From: Pseudonocardia kunmingensis
GTDB lineage: Bacteria; Actinomycetota; Actinomycetes; Mycobacteriales; Pseudonocardiaceae
Direction: 5' to 3'
Length of the DNA stretch: 64,000 nt
Assembly: GCF_006716445.1 (NCBI RefSeq)
Contig: NZ_VFPA01000001.1
Coordinates: forward strand, 3,038,001 to 3,102,000
The notes beneath the pieces were generated by a model, which did not search any database, was not told the DNA's origin, and saw nothing but the letters and a program-made list of their open reading frames with translations. Positions 1-9,535 of this stretch are shown here, piece after piece. Position numbers and translations under genes: made by a program. Position 1 is the stretch's first letter; the number at the start of each line of letters is the position of its first letter.

Positions 1-594
1 CTCGACCGCGACGTCGTGTACCTCGGATCGTTCTCGAAGACGTTCGCGTCCGGACTCCGCGTCGGCTGGGCCCTGGTGCCACCGGCGGTGCGGGACCGGC
101 TCGTGCTCGCGGCGGAGTCCGCCACCCTGTGCCCGCCGAGCTTCACGCAGATGCTCGTGTCGCGCTACCTCGCGGGTCACGACTGGCGCAGCCAGATCAA
201 GACGTTCACGGAGGCCTACCGGGAGCGGCGGGACGCGCTGCTCGACGCACTCGAGACCCACCTCCCCGACGGGTGCACGTGGAACGTCCCCGACGGCGGC
301 TTCTACGTGTGGCTCACGGTGCCCGAGGGCGTCGACACCAAGGCGATGCTGCCGCGTGCGGTCACCGCGCGGGTGGCGTACGCGTCCGGAACCGGGTTCT
401 ACGCCGACGGGTTCGGCACCCGCCAGCTGCGGCTGTCGTACTGCTACCCGACGCCCGAGCGGATCACCGAGGGCGTGCGGAGGCTGGCCGGCGTGCTCGA
501 GGCCGAGCTCGACGTCATGCGCACGTTCGGCACGCCTGCACGTCCCGCGCTCGGCGCGGGCGGCCCGCAGACGCCGAGCCCCAGCACGCCCTGA
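1..594 (+). CDS. PLP-dependent aminotransferase, 3' part
   Basis: The gene enters from the left edge, so the start is missing and 197 codons remain. The frame opens with a segment containing GSFSKTF and LRVGW, the pyridoxal-phosphate lysine region of class I/II aminotransferases; the lysine of SKTF would form the Schiff base. The C-terminal small domain follows (GGFYVWLTVPEG, then RLSYCYPTPE, the usual conserved carboxylate-binding arginine region). It resembles the MocR/2-aminoadipate aminotransferase group. A gene of this kind often sits beside a D-Ala-D-Ala ligase-like gene and parB near actinobacterial origins, as here, but the substrate is unknown. The last 25 or so residues are Pro/Gly-rich and probably disordered. 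Confidence 0.85.
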   Translation, partial: LDRDVVYLGSFSKTFASGLRVGWALVPPAVRDRLVLAAESATLCPPSFTQMLVSRYLAGHDWRSQIKTFTEAYRERRDALLDALETHLPDGCTWNVPDGGFYVWLTVPEGVDTKAMLPRAVTARVAYASGTGFYADGFGTRQLRLSYCYPTPERITEGVRRLAGVLEAELDVMRTFGTPARPALGAGGPQTPSPSTP

Positions 595-636
595 CCACGG
601 CTCGCCTGCCTGATCGCCGTAGCGCAGAATGCGGCG

Positions 637-1593
637 GTGATCGAACGAACGGTGGCCGTTCTGGCTGGTGGGCTCTCCCACGAACGTGAGGTGTCCCTGC
701 GGTCGGGCCGCAGGCTGGCTGCGGCCCTCCGCGGCGCGGGAGTGGACGTCCGCGAGTGGGACGTCGACGGCGCGCTCGTCGCCGAGCTGCGCCGGGACCG
801 TCCGGACGCGGTCGCGATCGCGCTGCACGGGGGAGAGGGCGAGAACGGCTCCGTGCAGGCGGTGCTCGAGCTGCTGGGCATCCCGTTCGTGGGCACCCCC
901 GCTCCCGCGTGCCGGCGGGCGTGGGACAAGCCGACCGCGAAGGCCGAGCTCGCCCGGTCCGGGATCGACACCCCGGACTGGGTGGCCCTGCCGCACACCA
1001 CGTTCCGCGCCCTCGGGGCCCAGACCGTGCTCGACGCCATGGTCGACCGCCTCGGCCTGCCGCTCATGCTCAAGCCCGACCAGGGCGGCTCCGCGCTCGG
1101 CGCTCAGGTCGTCGCGGCTCGCAGCGAGCTCCCTGCCGCGATGGTCAGCTGTCTCGCGTACGCCGACTCCGTGCTCGCCGAGCAGTTCGTGACAGGCACG
1201 GAGGTGGCGGTCACCGTCGTCGACGACAGCGACGAACCGCGAGCCCTGCCGCCGGTCGAGATCGAGGTCCGCGACGGCGTCTACGACTACACCGCGCGCT
1301 ACACCCCGGGTACGGCGACCTTCCACTGCCCGGCGCGGCTGGACACCGAGACGCTCGCCCGGCTCGAGGAGACCGCGCTCGCCGCCCACCGTCTTCTCGG
1401 GCTGCGCGACGTGTCCCGCACCGACGCCGTCGTCGACCGGGACGGCCGTGTGCAGGTGCTCGAGGTGAACGTCTCGCCCGGACTCACGGAGACGTCCCTC
1501 CTCCCGACCGCGGTCCGAGCCGCAGGCATGAACCTGGGGGAGTTGTACGCCGCCCTCATCGAACGGGCCATCTCCCGTGGATCGTTCCGCTGA
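637..1593 (+). CDS. D-alanine--D-alanine ligase family protein (ATP-grasp)
   Basis: 318 residues from a GTG start. An N-terminal Rossmann-like part carries the Ddl hallmark HGGEGENG at residues 64-71. A central ATP-grasp domain follows (LMLKPDQGGSALG). The C-terminal EVNVSPGLTETSLLP is the metal- and substrate-binding signature. Ddl enzymes join two D-alanines with ATP for peptidoglycan. Length is typical, though on the short side. Actinobacteria usually have a separate main ddl gene elsewhere, so this origin-linked copy may be an accessory ligase with another D-amino acid specificity; that is inference. It lies 42 bp after the aminotransferase gene, same strand, possibly one operon. A parS site begins 4 bp after the stop codon. 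Confidence 0.85.
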   Translation: MIERTVAVLAGGLSHEREVSLRSGRRLAAALRGAGVDVREWDVDGALVAELRRDRPDAVAIALHGGEGENGSVQAVLELLGIPFVGTPAPACRRAWDKPTAKAELARSGIDTPDWVALPHTTFRALGAQTVLDAMVDRLGLPLMLKPDQGGSALGAQVVAARSELPAAMVSCLAYADSVLAEQFVTGTEVAVTVVDDSDEPRALPPVEIEVRDGVYDYTARYTPGTATFHCPARLDTETLARLEETALAAHRLLGLRDVSRTDAVVDRDGRVQVLEVNVSPGLTETSLLPTAVRAAGMNLGELYAALIERAISRGSFR

Positions 1594-1596
1594 GGG

Positions 1597-1612
1597 TGTT
1601 TCACGTGAAACG
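1597..1612. promoter_or_regulatory. parS site 1
   Basis: TGTTTCACGTGAAACG: one mismatch (last base) to the bacterial parS consensus TGTTNCACGTGAAACA. ParB-CTP clamps load at such sites. It starts 4 bp after the Ddl-like stop codon. Confidence 0.9.
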
Positions 1613-2156
1613 GGCGAGCGGGATCTGGGGTGCGGCGCGCCTCCCTCCTGACGGCCGAGTGGGGGCACCACCCGCAGGCGTGCGCCGCCCACGCCTGGGT
1701 TCGGCGCGGCCGCTGATCCGAGGAAGTCGATCGAGCTCCGAGGGCCACAGCCCCTCCCTCTCGATATCCGGACGAGGCCGAGCGAGTACGGCGTCGGTGC
1801 GGGAGACCGTGCTGGAGTGCCCCAGCAGGGCGGCGAGCTCGGGCTCCCCGACGGCGACCTGCGCCGGCGTGGGCTCGTCATCATGTAGCTCAGGGAACCC
1901 ACACTCGGCCCAGGCCCCTGGGTTGCCCGCTCCAGAATTCGCAGCAGGCGGCAGTGGGCCCGCACCGCGAGAGGCTCGCGGCTGCGCGAACGCCTGCCGC
2001 CCCAGCACACGTCGCCGTGAGCGGCTGCACTGCCTGACCTCCGCACCGGAGCGCGCTTCCTAGGCTGAGGGGCAGTGGAGGTTCCATCGTCGCGCACCCG
2101 CTCGCCACGCGCGGGTAGGCCGCAGTGGGCCTGGCCGAGATCGTGCGCGAGGCCGG

Positions 2157-2172
2157 TGTTCCACGTGAAACA
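2157..2172. promoter_or_regulatory. parS site 2
   Basis: TGTTCCACGTGAAACA: a full match to TGTTNCACGTGAAACA. Lies in the gene-poor stretch upstream of parAB. Confidence 0.92.
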
Positions 2173-3000
2173 CCGGCTCGGGTGTCTGGCCCCCGGACCG
2201 GCAGGCGCGGCCACGTCGAGTTCCACAGTCGCAGACTGGCCGCAGCCCAAGGCGCACACGCGAGCTGCCGCCCGGCACGATTGCCGCTCAGGGGAGCCCG
2301 CGCCGGTCGCCGGCTGCGGGGTCTCGTCCCCGCTGGGAGCGATGCCCGTGCTGCGGCACACTCCGCAGCTGCGGACGCGGTCCGCGCAGTGGCGCTCCCG
2401 CTCCCCGCCGCTGCCCGCCGTGCTGCTGCGAGCTGGGCCGGGCGGACGCGCGCCGCCGTCGACGGTGAGCGGCGGGTCCGCAGCGCCGTCGAGGTGCCGG
2501 AGAGGCACACCGCGGCGTCCCTACTGTTTCCCCACCGCGGCCCCGGTCCTCGCGGCCTGCTCGGACAAGGGCAGTGACGAGGCGCCCGCTCCAGTCGCCG
2601 AGCACCGGTGCCGGGAGAGCGCAGTGAGACGGCTCAGCGCGTGCGGAACGAGGCCGAGGGACTCGCGCAGGACGGGCGGGCCGGCTGGCGACTCGAGACC
2701 CGGCTGGCGCCGTGGCAGCGATGGACACCGGAATCTGTCCGGGTGCCTGCACGGGATCGGAACCGGCGCGCCGGCCCCCTCCTGAGCCGGTCCACGAGTG
2801 GTTCTCCGGGAACTGAGCCGCGACGGTCCGGATTGAGCTGTCGATCAGCAGGGCTCCTGGCGCGTACTCGGCATCGACGTCCGAGCACGCACGGCGCCCA
2901 CCCGCAAGCGCTCGCCGCGCGCCTCCCAGGCCCGAGTTGGGGAGCGCATCGGAGGCGGCAGCGAACGACGCGCCGCGGCCCGCGCGGTAACCGCGCAGGC

Positions 3001-3016
3001 CGTTTCACGTGAAACG
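3001..3016. promoter_or_regulatory. parS site 3
   Basis: CGTTTCACGTGAAACG: a perfect 16 bp palindrome with the two outermost bases differing from the parS consensus. Confidence 0.82.
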
Positions 3017-3815
3017 GCACAGCCGCGATCTCGCCTCAGCCGGTCCGCGGTCAGCCGCAGAGCTGACACGTCACCCACGCGATGGTCGCCGCCCTCACTC
3101 CGCATTCCGATTGCCGACCCAGCCGTGCGGCTGCGTTGCGGCGGCGCGCCCGGAGCGGCCGAGTCGCATCGCCGCCGAGGTGGCCCGGATCCGCACCACC
3201 ACCACCGCCAAGGCCGCCACAGCACCGGCCGACCTCATCCTCGGCCGCCTCATCTTCGAGGACGACCACCACTGAGGAGGCTGGCGGGCGTGATCGGTGC
3301 GTCAGGGTCCTCGCCGCCCCTTTCAGCGCTTCTCGCCCGGTGTGATCGCCAAGAGTGGTGCTAGAGCCGCAGACCTGCCGGTCTTGCACCGCTCCTGCCG
3401 ATCATGGCCGCCCCCCTGCGTTCCGCGGAACGCGCCCGTGCAGACCCGGTCGACGTCATGGGTCTCCGGCCGGCGGTCGCAGACCCATGGTGTCGATGTA
3501 GTCGTGGATTCTCCCGTGGGCGGGCCGTTCCCGGCTCGACGCCACTGCCGCCCGCCCTGGCCCGGGTCTCCGGCGCAGTCGACCGATTCCCCGGTCCCCG
3601 CCCGTCGGCGAGGTGGGCCGGGTTGGGTCAACAACCGAGTGCCGTGGCCGGCCGGGCGGCCGTCCCCGACATGGCCCAGGCCTGTTCCGGACGAGAACGC
3701 CCCTGCCGGGCGGGTGCGCACCTGGCGGTGGTCCCGTCCCACCACTTGCGCATGATCATCGAACCGGTCCGCGGCCCATCCAGGCGCCCTTGATCGTCGG
3801 AATCGGGACATGCGC

Positions 3816-3859
3816 TGCACAGGTGCGGCTCAGGTGTTCTGCACAGGTGCGGCTCAGGT
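3816..3859. repeat. 20 bp direct repeat, two copies
   Basis: TGCACAGGTGCGGCTCAGGT occurs at 3816-3835 and again, identical, at 3840-3859, a 24 bp period. It sits in the gene-poor parS region. Function unknown. Confidence 0.8.
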
Positions 3860-5092
3860 CCCTGCTCCGCTGATCGAGGCCGTGTCGATAGCGTTCTTGA
3901 ACGGGACCACAGCAGGATGAGTGGCACCCTGCGGGAACGTTCTCGTCGTGGACCGGCCGGGGTCCGGTCGGGACGGCCGTCAGGGCGACCACGTCACCCG
4001 GTAGTTGCGCCAACCGGGCCACCCCCGACTACCGGCGGTCGGGCCGGGCGCTGGCCGACTGCGAGTGACGGCCGGGCGCGGGTGGGACAGCGGCCTCGAG
4101 CCGGGCACGGCCCGCCCACCGCAGCCCGCCCCACGGGTAGCCGCCATCGCCCCTCCGGAGTGTGGTCACGCACCCCGTGCCGGGGTACGCCCCGGATTCG
4201 GCCCGCGCGACCCGTCGACGGGATGCGTGGCGGCAGAAAGGGGGGCGTGGGCCGGCCGCCGGCTCGCGGATCGGCCGAGTGCCCACGCACCCAGAACGCC
4301 GCCGATGCGCCCGTGACGGCGGTCGGTTCGCCACCGATGTCCGCGCACACACCCGGACTCGGTTCACGCCGACCGGTCGGTGTACTCGACCGCCTGGCGG
4401 CTTTACACCGAACCCCGGGACACCGACCTCCTCCGTGATCGGCCCAGCCGGCCACCACCACCGCCGGCCGCACACCACCACGCAACGATCGGGTCCGCCT
4501 GCCCTCCACTGCCGCGCGCTGATCCGCACATCCCTGCGTCCACGATCGGTCCTGCGGCGACGAGCATCCGGTGCCGGCGATCACCCGCCGGCACGTGCAC
4601 CCACTGCCCACGCGCCGCACACCGATCACGGCGAGCGCCACAACCGCGGTCGAGCCGGCGCGGACGTCACGACAGCAGCCCTCCAGGCGGCGCCGCCTCG
4701 GCGACGTCTCCAGCGCGCACGGCGTGGGAGAAGGGCTCAGCCTCCCGGACGTCCGCCTCATCAGGGGAGGGTGAGCCGAGCCAGCACGCGGGCCGGCGCC
4801 CGTGGACTCCCGCACACCCTGATAGGCGCGGCACGCCTCAGCAGTCGATCGCAGCCGCCGCAGTGGCGGTTCCCGGCGAGGGTGGGCACGCGTGAAGAGG
4901 ACGCCGGCTCATCGCCTCCCAGCCACGGACGGATGCGGCGCGGCACTTGCCGCCAGGGGAGCGGCGGTGCCTCCTGGTGCCGCCCGCGGCGGGATCACAG
5001 ATCCGCGTGCGTGATCGGGCGCCAGTAGTATCCGGCGGCGATTCCGCCGTACGATCTCCCGCCGCCGGTTCTCGATCTCCGTCAACGCCGGG

Positions 5093-5108
5093 TGTTTCAC
5101 GTGGAACA
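5093..5108. promoter_or_regulatory. parS site 4
   Basis: TGTTTCACGTGGAACA: one mismatch to the parS consensus (A to G in the right arm). Identical to the site inside parA at 8155. Confidence 0.88.
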
Positions 5109-6202
5109 CCAGGCTGCTCACCGGGTCGATGGTCGCGCTGGGCTCCCGCACTCGGAAGCCATCGAACGCGCTGACCATGTGAGGCCCGGACCCGCCAGCG
5201 CGCCAACGGCGAACAGCACTCACGCCAGGAGGGCGCCGACTGCCACGCGCCGACCTGCCCGGCGAACCCGCTTCCAGAGGGACGGGAGGGGGCAAGCGGC
5301 TGCATCCGGCTCGGCGGCCCGCTCGACGCCCAGGTCTCCCCGCCGGCCCGATTCCACATGGTCGCGACGTCGCCGGTCGGCGGGGCGCACAACTGCGTGA
5401 TGGCGCTCCGCGCGCCCGGCACCGCGCTCTGGGCGATCCCCGGGCACCTGGCCCCTAATCGCCCCGGGGCGCTACGCGATCCCGCGCCCTGGTGCGAGCC
5501 CGATCGCGGACGCGCTACCGGTACTCAGGCCACACCCGGAACCCGGTTCGAACCAGGACAGGTGCCGCCCGCGCCATCCGGTCGCCGGCCCTACACCTCG
5601 CCGACGAGCACGAGGAGAGAGCACCCGACTTCCACGAGGGCGACCGATCCAACCGCACGGTCGCACGGCACATTCGGCCCAACATCCGCACGAGGTCAGC
5701 CGGCCCGGGCGTGGCTCCGTGCGAGCGGCCCACTCGGGGACGAGCGAACACCCCTCGCGGCGGCGCCGCACCCCGCCGCCGGCAGGGAAAGCCCACCCCC
5801 GACCCGCACGGACCGAGCGCTCTGACCCGCGCCCGTCGTGGCCCTGCTCCGCCTCCGACCGATCCACCGTCCGGGTACCGCCGGGCCCGCACGGGAGAAA
5901 GCCCGTAAGACCGAGCATGGCCGGGAGCTCGGGCACCGTCCCGTGGTGCCGCCATCCCGCCCGCGCCGACCGGTCGATTCACCGAGGCGCCGCGAGGCCC
6001 GTCATGCGTCGTCCCACCGCTCGTCCCCGCGATCATCCCGCTGGTCCGCGGCGACTTCGCACGCACTCCCCGGGCCGGCTCGGTCCGTCGGTGGCCGGCC
6101 CGCCGACCGGGTGGCCCCGTAAGCGGGTCCGCAGCCCTTCCCGTCAACCCGACGAGAACGGGTACGGCGAGTCGGGTGGAGCCGACGCGGTGACAGTCGC
6201 GG

Positions 6203-7258
6203 TCAGCCGTCCGAGCGGTTCATCAGGCGCGCGATGCGCTCGAGGTCCTCCACCGAGCCGAACTCCACCACGATGCGTCCCTTGCGCTGGCCGAGCTCGA
6301 CCTTGACGCGGGTGTCGTAGGCGTCGGAGAGCCGTTCGGCCAGGTCCTGCAGCCCAGGTGCCTGCATCTGCTTGCGGCGGGTCGGCTTCGCGGAGCCGGC
6401 GGGGGAGTCGCGGCGCAGCAGCACGACGGCCTCCTCGGTGGCGCGCACCGAGAGACCCTCCGCGACGATCCGGGTGGCGAGCTCCTCCTGCTGTCCGGCG
6501 TCCTCGATCCCGAGGAGGGCGCGCGCGTGCCCGGCGGACAGCACGCCGGCGGCGACCCGGCGCTGTACCGAGACCGGGAGCTTCAGCAGGCGGATCGTGT
6601 TCGTGACGACGGGACGGCTGCGGCCCAGCCGGTCGGCCAGCTCGGTCTGCGTGACCCCGAACTCCGCCAGGAGCTGCTCGTAGGCCGCAGCCTCGTCGAG
6701 CGGGTTGAGCTGGACGCGGTGGATGTTCTCCAGGAGCGCGTCGCGCAGCATCGCGTCGTTGCCGGTGTCGCGGACGATCGCCGGCAGCTGGGCGAGCCCG
6801 GCCCGCTGGGCGGCACGCCAGCGCCGCTCGCCCATGACCAGCTCGTACGAGCCGGGGGAGACCTCGCGCACCACGATCGGCTGCAGCAGCCCGAACTCGC
6901 GGATGGAGTGCTCCAGCTCGGCGAGCGCCTCCTCGTCGAACTGGGTGCGCGGCTGGTGCGGGTTGGGCCGCACCGCCGCAAGGTCGATCTCCCGGTACAC
7001 CGCGCCGCCGACGGACGCCGGGCCGGACGGCTCGGCGGCCGCGTCCGGTTCGCTCGGGACGGGTGCACCCGGCATGGTGGCGATCGCCGGCTTGGGCAGC
7101 GCCGAGGTGGCGCGCGGGCCCGGGCCGGTGCTCGGTGCGCCCGCGCTCTCGGGCTGGGCGGGCGCGGTGGGGATGAGCGCGGCCAACCCGCGCCCGAGCC
7201 CGCCCTTGCGCTGGGGGGCCGGCAGCCGCGCCGGAGGGGTCTCGCGCTCGGTCATCAT
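6203..7258 (-). CDS. parB: Chromosome partitioning protein ParB
   Basis: 351 residues. ParB binds parS, hydrolyses CTP and spreads as a sliding clamp to organise and segregate the origin. Visible parts: a basic N-terminal segment ([11 protein letters not shown], about 18-28) that in the family contacts ParA, a variable Pro/Ala linker, CTP-binding boxes NPHQPR (99-104) and [12 protein letters not shown] (143-154), and a helix-turn-helix (about 201-225). The C-terminal dimerisation domain is basic, with repeated [15 protein letters not shown] residues. The start is the first of two adjacent ATG codons, 2 bp beyond the parA stop codon, so parA and parB are cotranscribed and probably translationally coupled. 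Five parS sites lie within 6 kb. Confidence 0.97.
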   Translation of the reverse strand: MMTERETPPARLPAPQRKGGLGRGLAALIPTAPAQPESAGAPSTGPGPRATSALPKPAIATMPGAPVPSEPDAAAEPSGPASVGGAVYREIDLAAVRPNPHQPRTQFDEEALAELEHSIREFGLLQPIVVREVSPGSYELVMGERRWRAAQRAGLAQLPAIVRDTGNDAMLRDALLENIHRVQLNPLDEAAAYEQLLAEFGVTQTELADRLGRSRPVVTNTIRLLKLPVSVQRRVAAGVLSAGHARALLGIEDAGQQEELATRIVAEGLSVRATEEAVVLLRRDSPAGSAKPTRRKQMQAPGLQDLAERLSDAYDTRVKVELGQRKGRIVVEFGSVEDLERIARLMNRSDG

Positions 7259-7260
7259 GA

Positions 7261-8220
7261 CTACCGCCCGTCCTGGCGCTGGGGCACGTCCATCTGGGCG
7301 CCGCGCTCGGCGATCTCACGCGCGGCGTCGACGTAACTCATCGCACCGCGGGAGCCCGGGTCGTAGGCGAGCACCGTCTGGCTGTAGCCAGGGGCCTCGG
7401 AGACCTTGACGCTGCGGGGGATCACCGTGCGCAGGACCGTGGGGCCGAAGTGCCCGCGGACCTCGCTGGTGACCTGGTCGGCCAGCTTCGTGCGGCCGTC
7501 GTACATCGTGAGGAGGATCGTCGAGACGTGCAGCGCGGTGTTGAGGTGCGCGCGCACCAGGTCGATGTTGCTCAGCAGTTGGCCGAGGCCCTCGAGCGCG
7601 TAGTACTCGCACTGGATCGGGATGAGCACTTCCTTGGCCGCGACCAGCGCGTTCACCGTCAGCAGCCCGAGCGACGGGGGGCAGTCGACGAAGACGTAGT
7701 CGACGTCCAGCTCCGCCAGTGCCTCCTCGGACAGCGCCTGCTTCAGCCGGTTCTCGCGCGCCACCATGCTGACGAGCTCGATCTCGGCGCCGGCCAGGTC
7801 GATCGTGGCGGGGATGCAGAGGAGGTTCGGCGAGGCCGTGCTCACGGCGGCCGCCTCGGCCAGCCGGATCTCGCCCAGGAGGCACTCGTAGACCGACGGG
7901 GTGCCGAGGTGGTGGTCGACGCCGAGGGCGGTGCTCGCGTTGCCCTGCGGGTCGAGGTCGATCACCAGGACGCGGACTCCGTGCATGGCCAGCGCCGCCG
8001 CCAGGTTGACGGTGGTAGTGGTCTTGCCGACGCCGCCCTTCTGGTTCGCGACGGTCAGCACGCGCCGGTGCGTGGGGCGCGGCATCCGGTAGCGGTCGGG
8101 GTGCAGGACCCGCGCGGCCCGTTCCGCCTCCTCCGCGATGGGCGTCCAGCCCGGTGTTTCACGTGGAACATGCGGCGCCTGGTCCGGGGACATCTCGTAC
8201 TGGGACACCTTGAACGTCAC
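7261..8220 (-). CDS. parA: Chromosome partitioning ATPase ParA (Soj)
   Basis: 319 residues from a GTG that overlaps the rsmG stop codon by 4 bp (GTGA), which decides the start. The open frame extends further upstream but only as antisense-like sequence over rsmG. The deviant Walker A motif KGGVGKTTT is at about residues 61-69, followed by DLDPQGNAS and the P-loop ATPase core ([26 protein letters not shown]). ParA forms ATP-dependent gradients on the nucleoid that ParB-parS complexes follow. The N-terminal extension of about 50 residues before the ATPase core is common in actinobacterial homologues. A parS site is embedded in codons 17-22. Confidence 0.96.
   Translation of the reverse strand: MTFKVSQYEMSPDQAPHVPRETPGWTPIAEEAERAARVLHPDRYRMPRPTHRRVLTVANQKGGVGKTTTTVNLAAALAMHGVRVLVIDLDPQGNASTALGVDHHLGTPSVYECLLGEIRLAEAAAVSTASPNLLCIPATIDLAGAEIELVSMVARENRLKQALSEEALAELDVDYVFVDCPPSLGLLTVNALVAAKEVLIPIQCEYYALEGLGQLLSNIDLVRAHLNTALHVSTILLTMYDGRTKLADQVTSEVRGHFGPTVLRTVIPRSVKVSEAPGYSQTVLAYDPGSRGAMSYVDAAREIAERGAQMDVPQRQDGR
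8155..8170. promoter_or_regulatory. parS site 5, inside parA
   Basis: TGTTTCACGTGGAACA, one mismatch to the consensus, within the first 25 codons of parA. Same sequence as site 4. ParB loaded here could also affect parAB transcription (inference). Confidence 0.88.
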
Positions 8221-8936
8221 GCCTGCCCTCTCCTGCGCCGCGACGGGACCGGCCGACGGGTCTCCCGCTCGACGACGACCACCGTGCTCGGAGGATCGAT
8301 CATTCCGGCACCGCACCGCTCGATCCAGGGGACCCCACCGCCGAGCCGCCTGACGGCACCCGTGTCGCGCTCCACCTCGTCCGCCGCGCTCGCGCCCTTG
8401 ACGGCGAGCAGCCGCCCACCCGGTCGCAGCAGTGGCAGGCACCAGCCGGCCAGCCGGTCGAGGGGCGCAACGGCACGTGCGGTCACCACGTCGGCCCCCT
8501 CCCATCGCCGCCGCACCACATCATCTTCGGCCCGGCCGCGCTCCACGTCCACCGCCACGCCGAGATCCGCGATCACCTCACGCAACCAGTCGACACGACG
8601 GGCAAGCGGTTCCACGAGGACGACGTGCGCATCGGGCCGGGCAAGCGCCAACGGTATCCCGGGAAGCCCCGCGCCCGAACCCACATCCACCAGACGGGCG
8701 CCGTCCGGCAGCAGCGGGGCGACGACCGCGCAGTTCAGCACGTGCCGCTCCCAGACACGCGGCGCCTCGCGGGGCCCGATCAGGCCCCGCTCGACGCCGG
8801 ACGTGCAGAGGTGCTCGGCGAAGCGGCGGGCCAGCGGCAGCCGGTCGCCGAACACGGCGACGTCGCGCGCCGCGTCCTGCCCCGTGTCCGGGGTGTCCGG
8901 ACCGGAGCCGTCGGCGGTCGGAGGGGCGTCAGGCAC
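8217..8936 (-). CDS. rsmG: 16S rRNA (guanine-N7) methyltransferase RsmG (GidB)
   Basis: 239 residues, usual length. RsmG uses S-adenosylmethionine to methylate G527 (E. coli numbering) of 16S rRNA; loss gives low-level streptomycin resistance in many bacteria. The SAM site is seen as VDVGSGAGLPGIPLAL, followed by the acidic VVLVEPLARRVDWL and VTARAVAPLDRL strands. The first 20 or so residues are a disordered acidic leader. The 3' end overlaps parA by 4 bp and the 5' end overlaps jag by 8 bp, so all belong to one minus-strand operon. Confidence 0.95.
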   Translation of the reverse strand: MPDAPPTADGSGPDTPDTGQDAARDVAVFGDRLPLARRFAEHLCTSGVERGLIGPREAPRVWERHVLNCAVVAPLLPDGARLVDVGSGAGLPGIPLALARPDAHVVLVEPLARRVDWLREVIADLGVAVDVERGRAEDDVVRRRWEGADVVTARAVAPLDRLAGWCLPLLRPGGRLLAVKGASAADEVERDTGAVRRLGGGVPWIERCGAGMIDPPSTVVVVERETRRPVPSRRRRGQA

Positions 8937-9441
8937 CGCGGAAGACGACGACCTGCCGGCGCGGCTCCTCGCCCTCGCTCTCGCTGGAGACGCCCTTCAC
9001 GCGGGCGACGGCGTCGTGCACGACCTTGCGCTCGAACGGCGTCATCGGCCGCAGGCGGACGGACTCGCCCGACTCGAGCACGTCCTTCGCGGTGCGGGTG
9101 CCGAGCTCGGTGAGCTCGTCCCGGCGGGCCTGGCGCCACCCGGCGATGTCGAGCATCAGCCTGCTGCGGTTGCCCGACGCCTGCTGCACGGCGAGGCGGG
9201 TGAGCTCCTGCAGCGCCTCGAGCACCGCACCGCGGTCGCCGACGAGCTTCTCCAGGTCGTCGCCGCCGTCGATGCTGACGATCGCGCGCCCCGCCTCGAC
9301 GTCCAGGTCGATGTCGCCGTCGTAGTCGAGCACGTCGAGCAGGCGCTCGAGGTAGTCGCCCGCGATGTCGCCCTCCCGCACCAGCTGGTCCTCGCCCGAC
9401 GTGGTGGCGGAGGGGGCCCCGTCCTGCGCAGTCTTCGGCAC
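8929..9441 (-). CDS. jag: Jag/KhpB-type KH-R3H RNA-binding protein
   Basis: 170 residues. A KH domain (about 45-115, with DGGDDLEKLVGDRGAVLEAL) is followed by an R3H domain (about 118-168) carrying the expected RLRPMTPFERKVVHD and the Ser-x-Ser-x-Gly-like turn before RRQVVVF. The N-terminal Jag domain of Firmicutes is reduced to a short acidic leader, as is normal in actinobacteria. Homologues bind RNA and influence cell division and envelope growth. Encoded directly behind yidC, the standard yidC-jag-rsmG order, and overlapping rsmG by 8 bp. Confidence 0.93.
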   Translation of the reverse strand: MPKTAQDGAPSATTSGEDQLVREGDIAGDYLERLLDVLDYDGDIDLDVEAGRAIVSIDGGDDLEKLVGDRGAVLEALQELTRLAVQQASGNRSRLMLDIAGWRQARRDELTELGTRTAKDVLESGESVRLRPMTPFERKVVHDAVARVKGVSSESEGEEPRRQVVVFRGA

Positions 9442-9535
9442 GATGCGTCTCCTCTCTGAACAGGTGCGTCGCGCACCGGCTACCGGGGCGCGACGCTGCA
9501 GCCACCGGTGCCGGCGACCGCGGGTGGTTCGTGGG

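Larger units (their letters stand above)
1594..6202. other. Gene-poor centromere-like region with four parS sites
   Basis: About 4.6 kb between the Ddl-like gene and parB. Many long open frames exist on both strands, as expected from very high GC, but none gives a protein with recognisable motifs, a convincing ribosome binding site or a plausible composition (all are Arg/Pro/Ala/Gly-rich). What can be supported are four ParB-binding palindromes (1597, 2157, 3001, 5093) and one short tandem repeat (3816-3859). I see no RNA gene here. The likely role is a centromere loading zone for ParB. Confidence 0.6.

Noticed and set aside
756..2063. A 435-codon frame through the Ddl-like gene
   Set aside because: Shadow of the real gene in another frame.
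1594..6202. Many open frames of 60-200 codons on both strands
   Set aside because: All have Arg/Pro/Gly/Ala-heavy composition with no motif, and opposite-strand frames overlap each other, as expected for random high-GC DNA.
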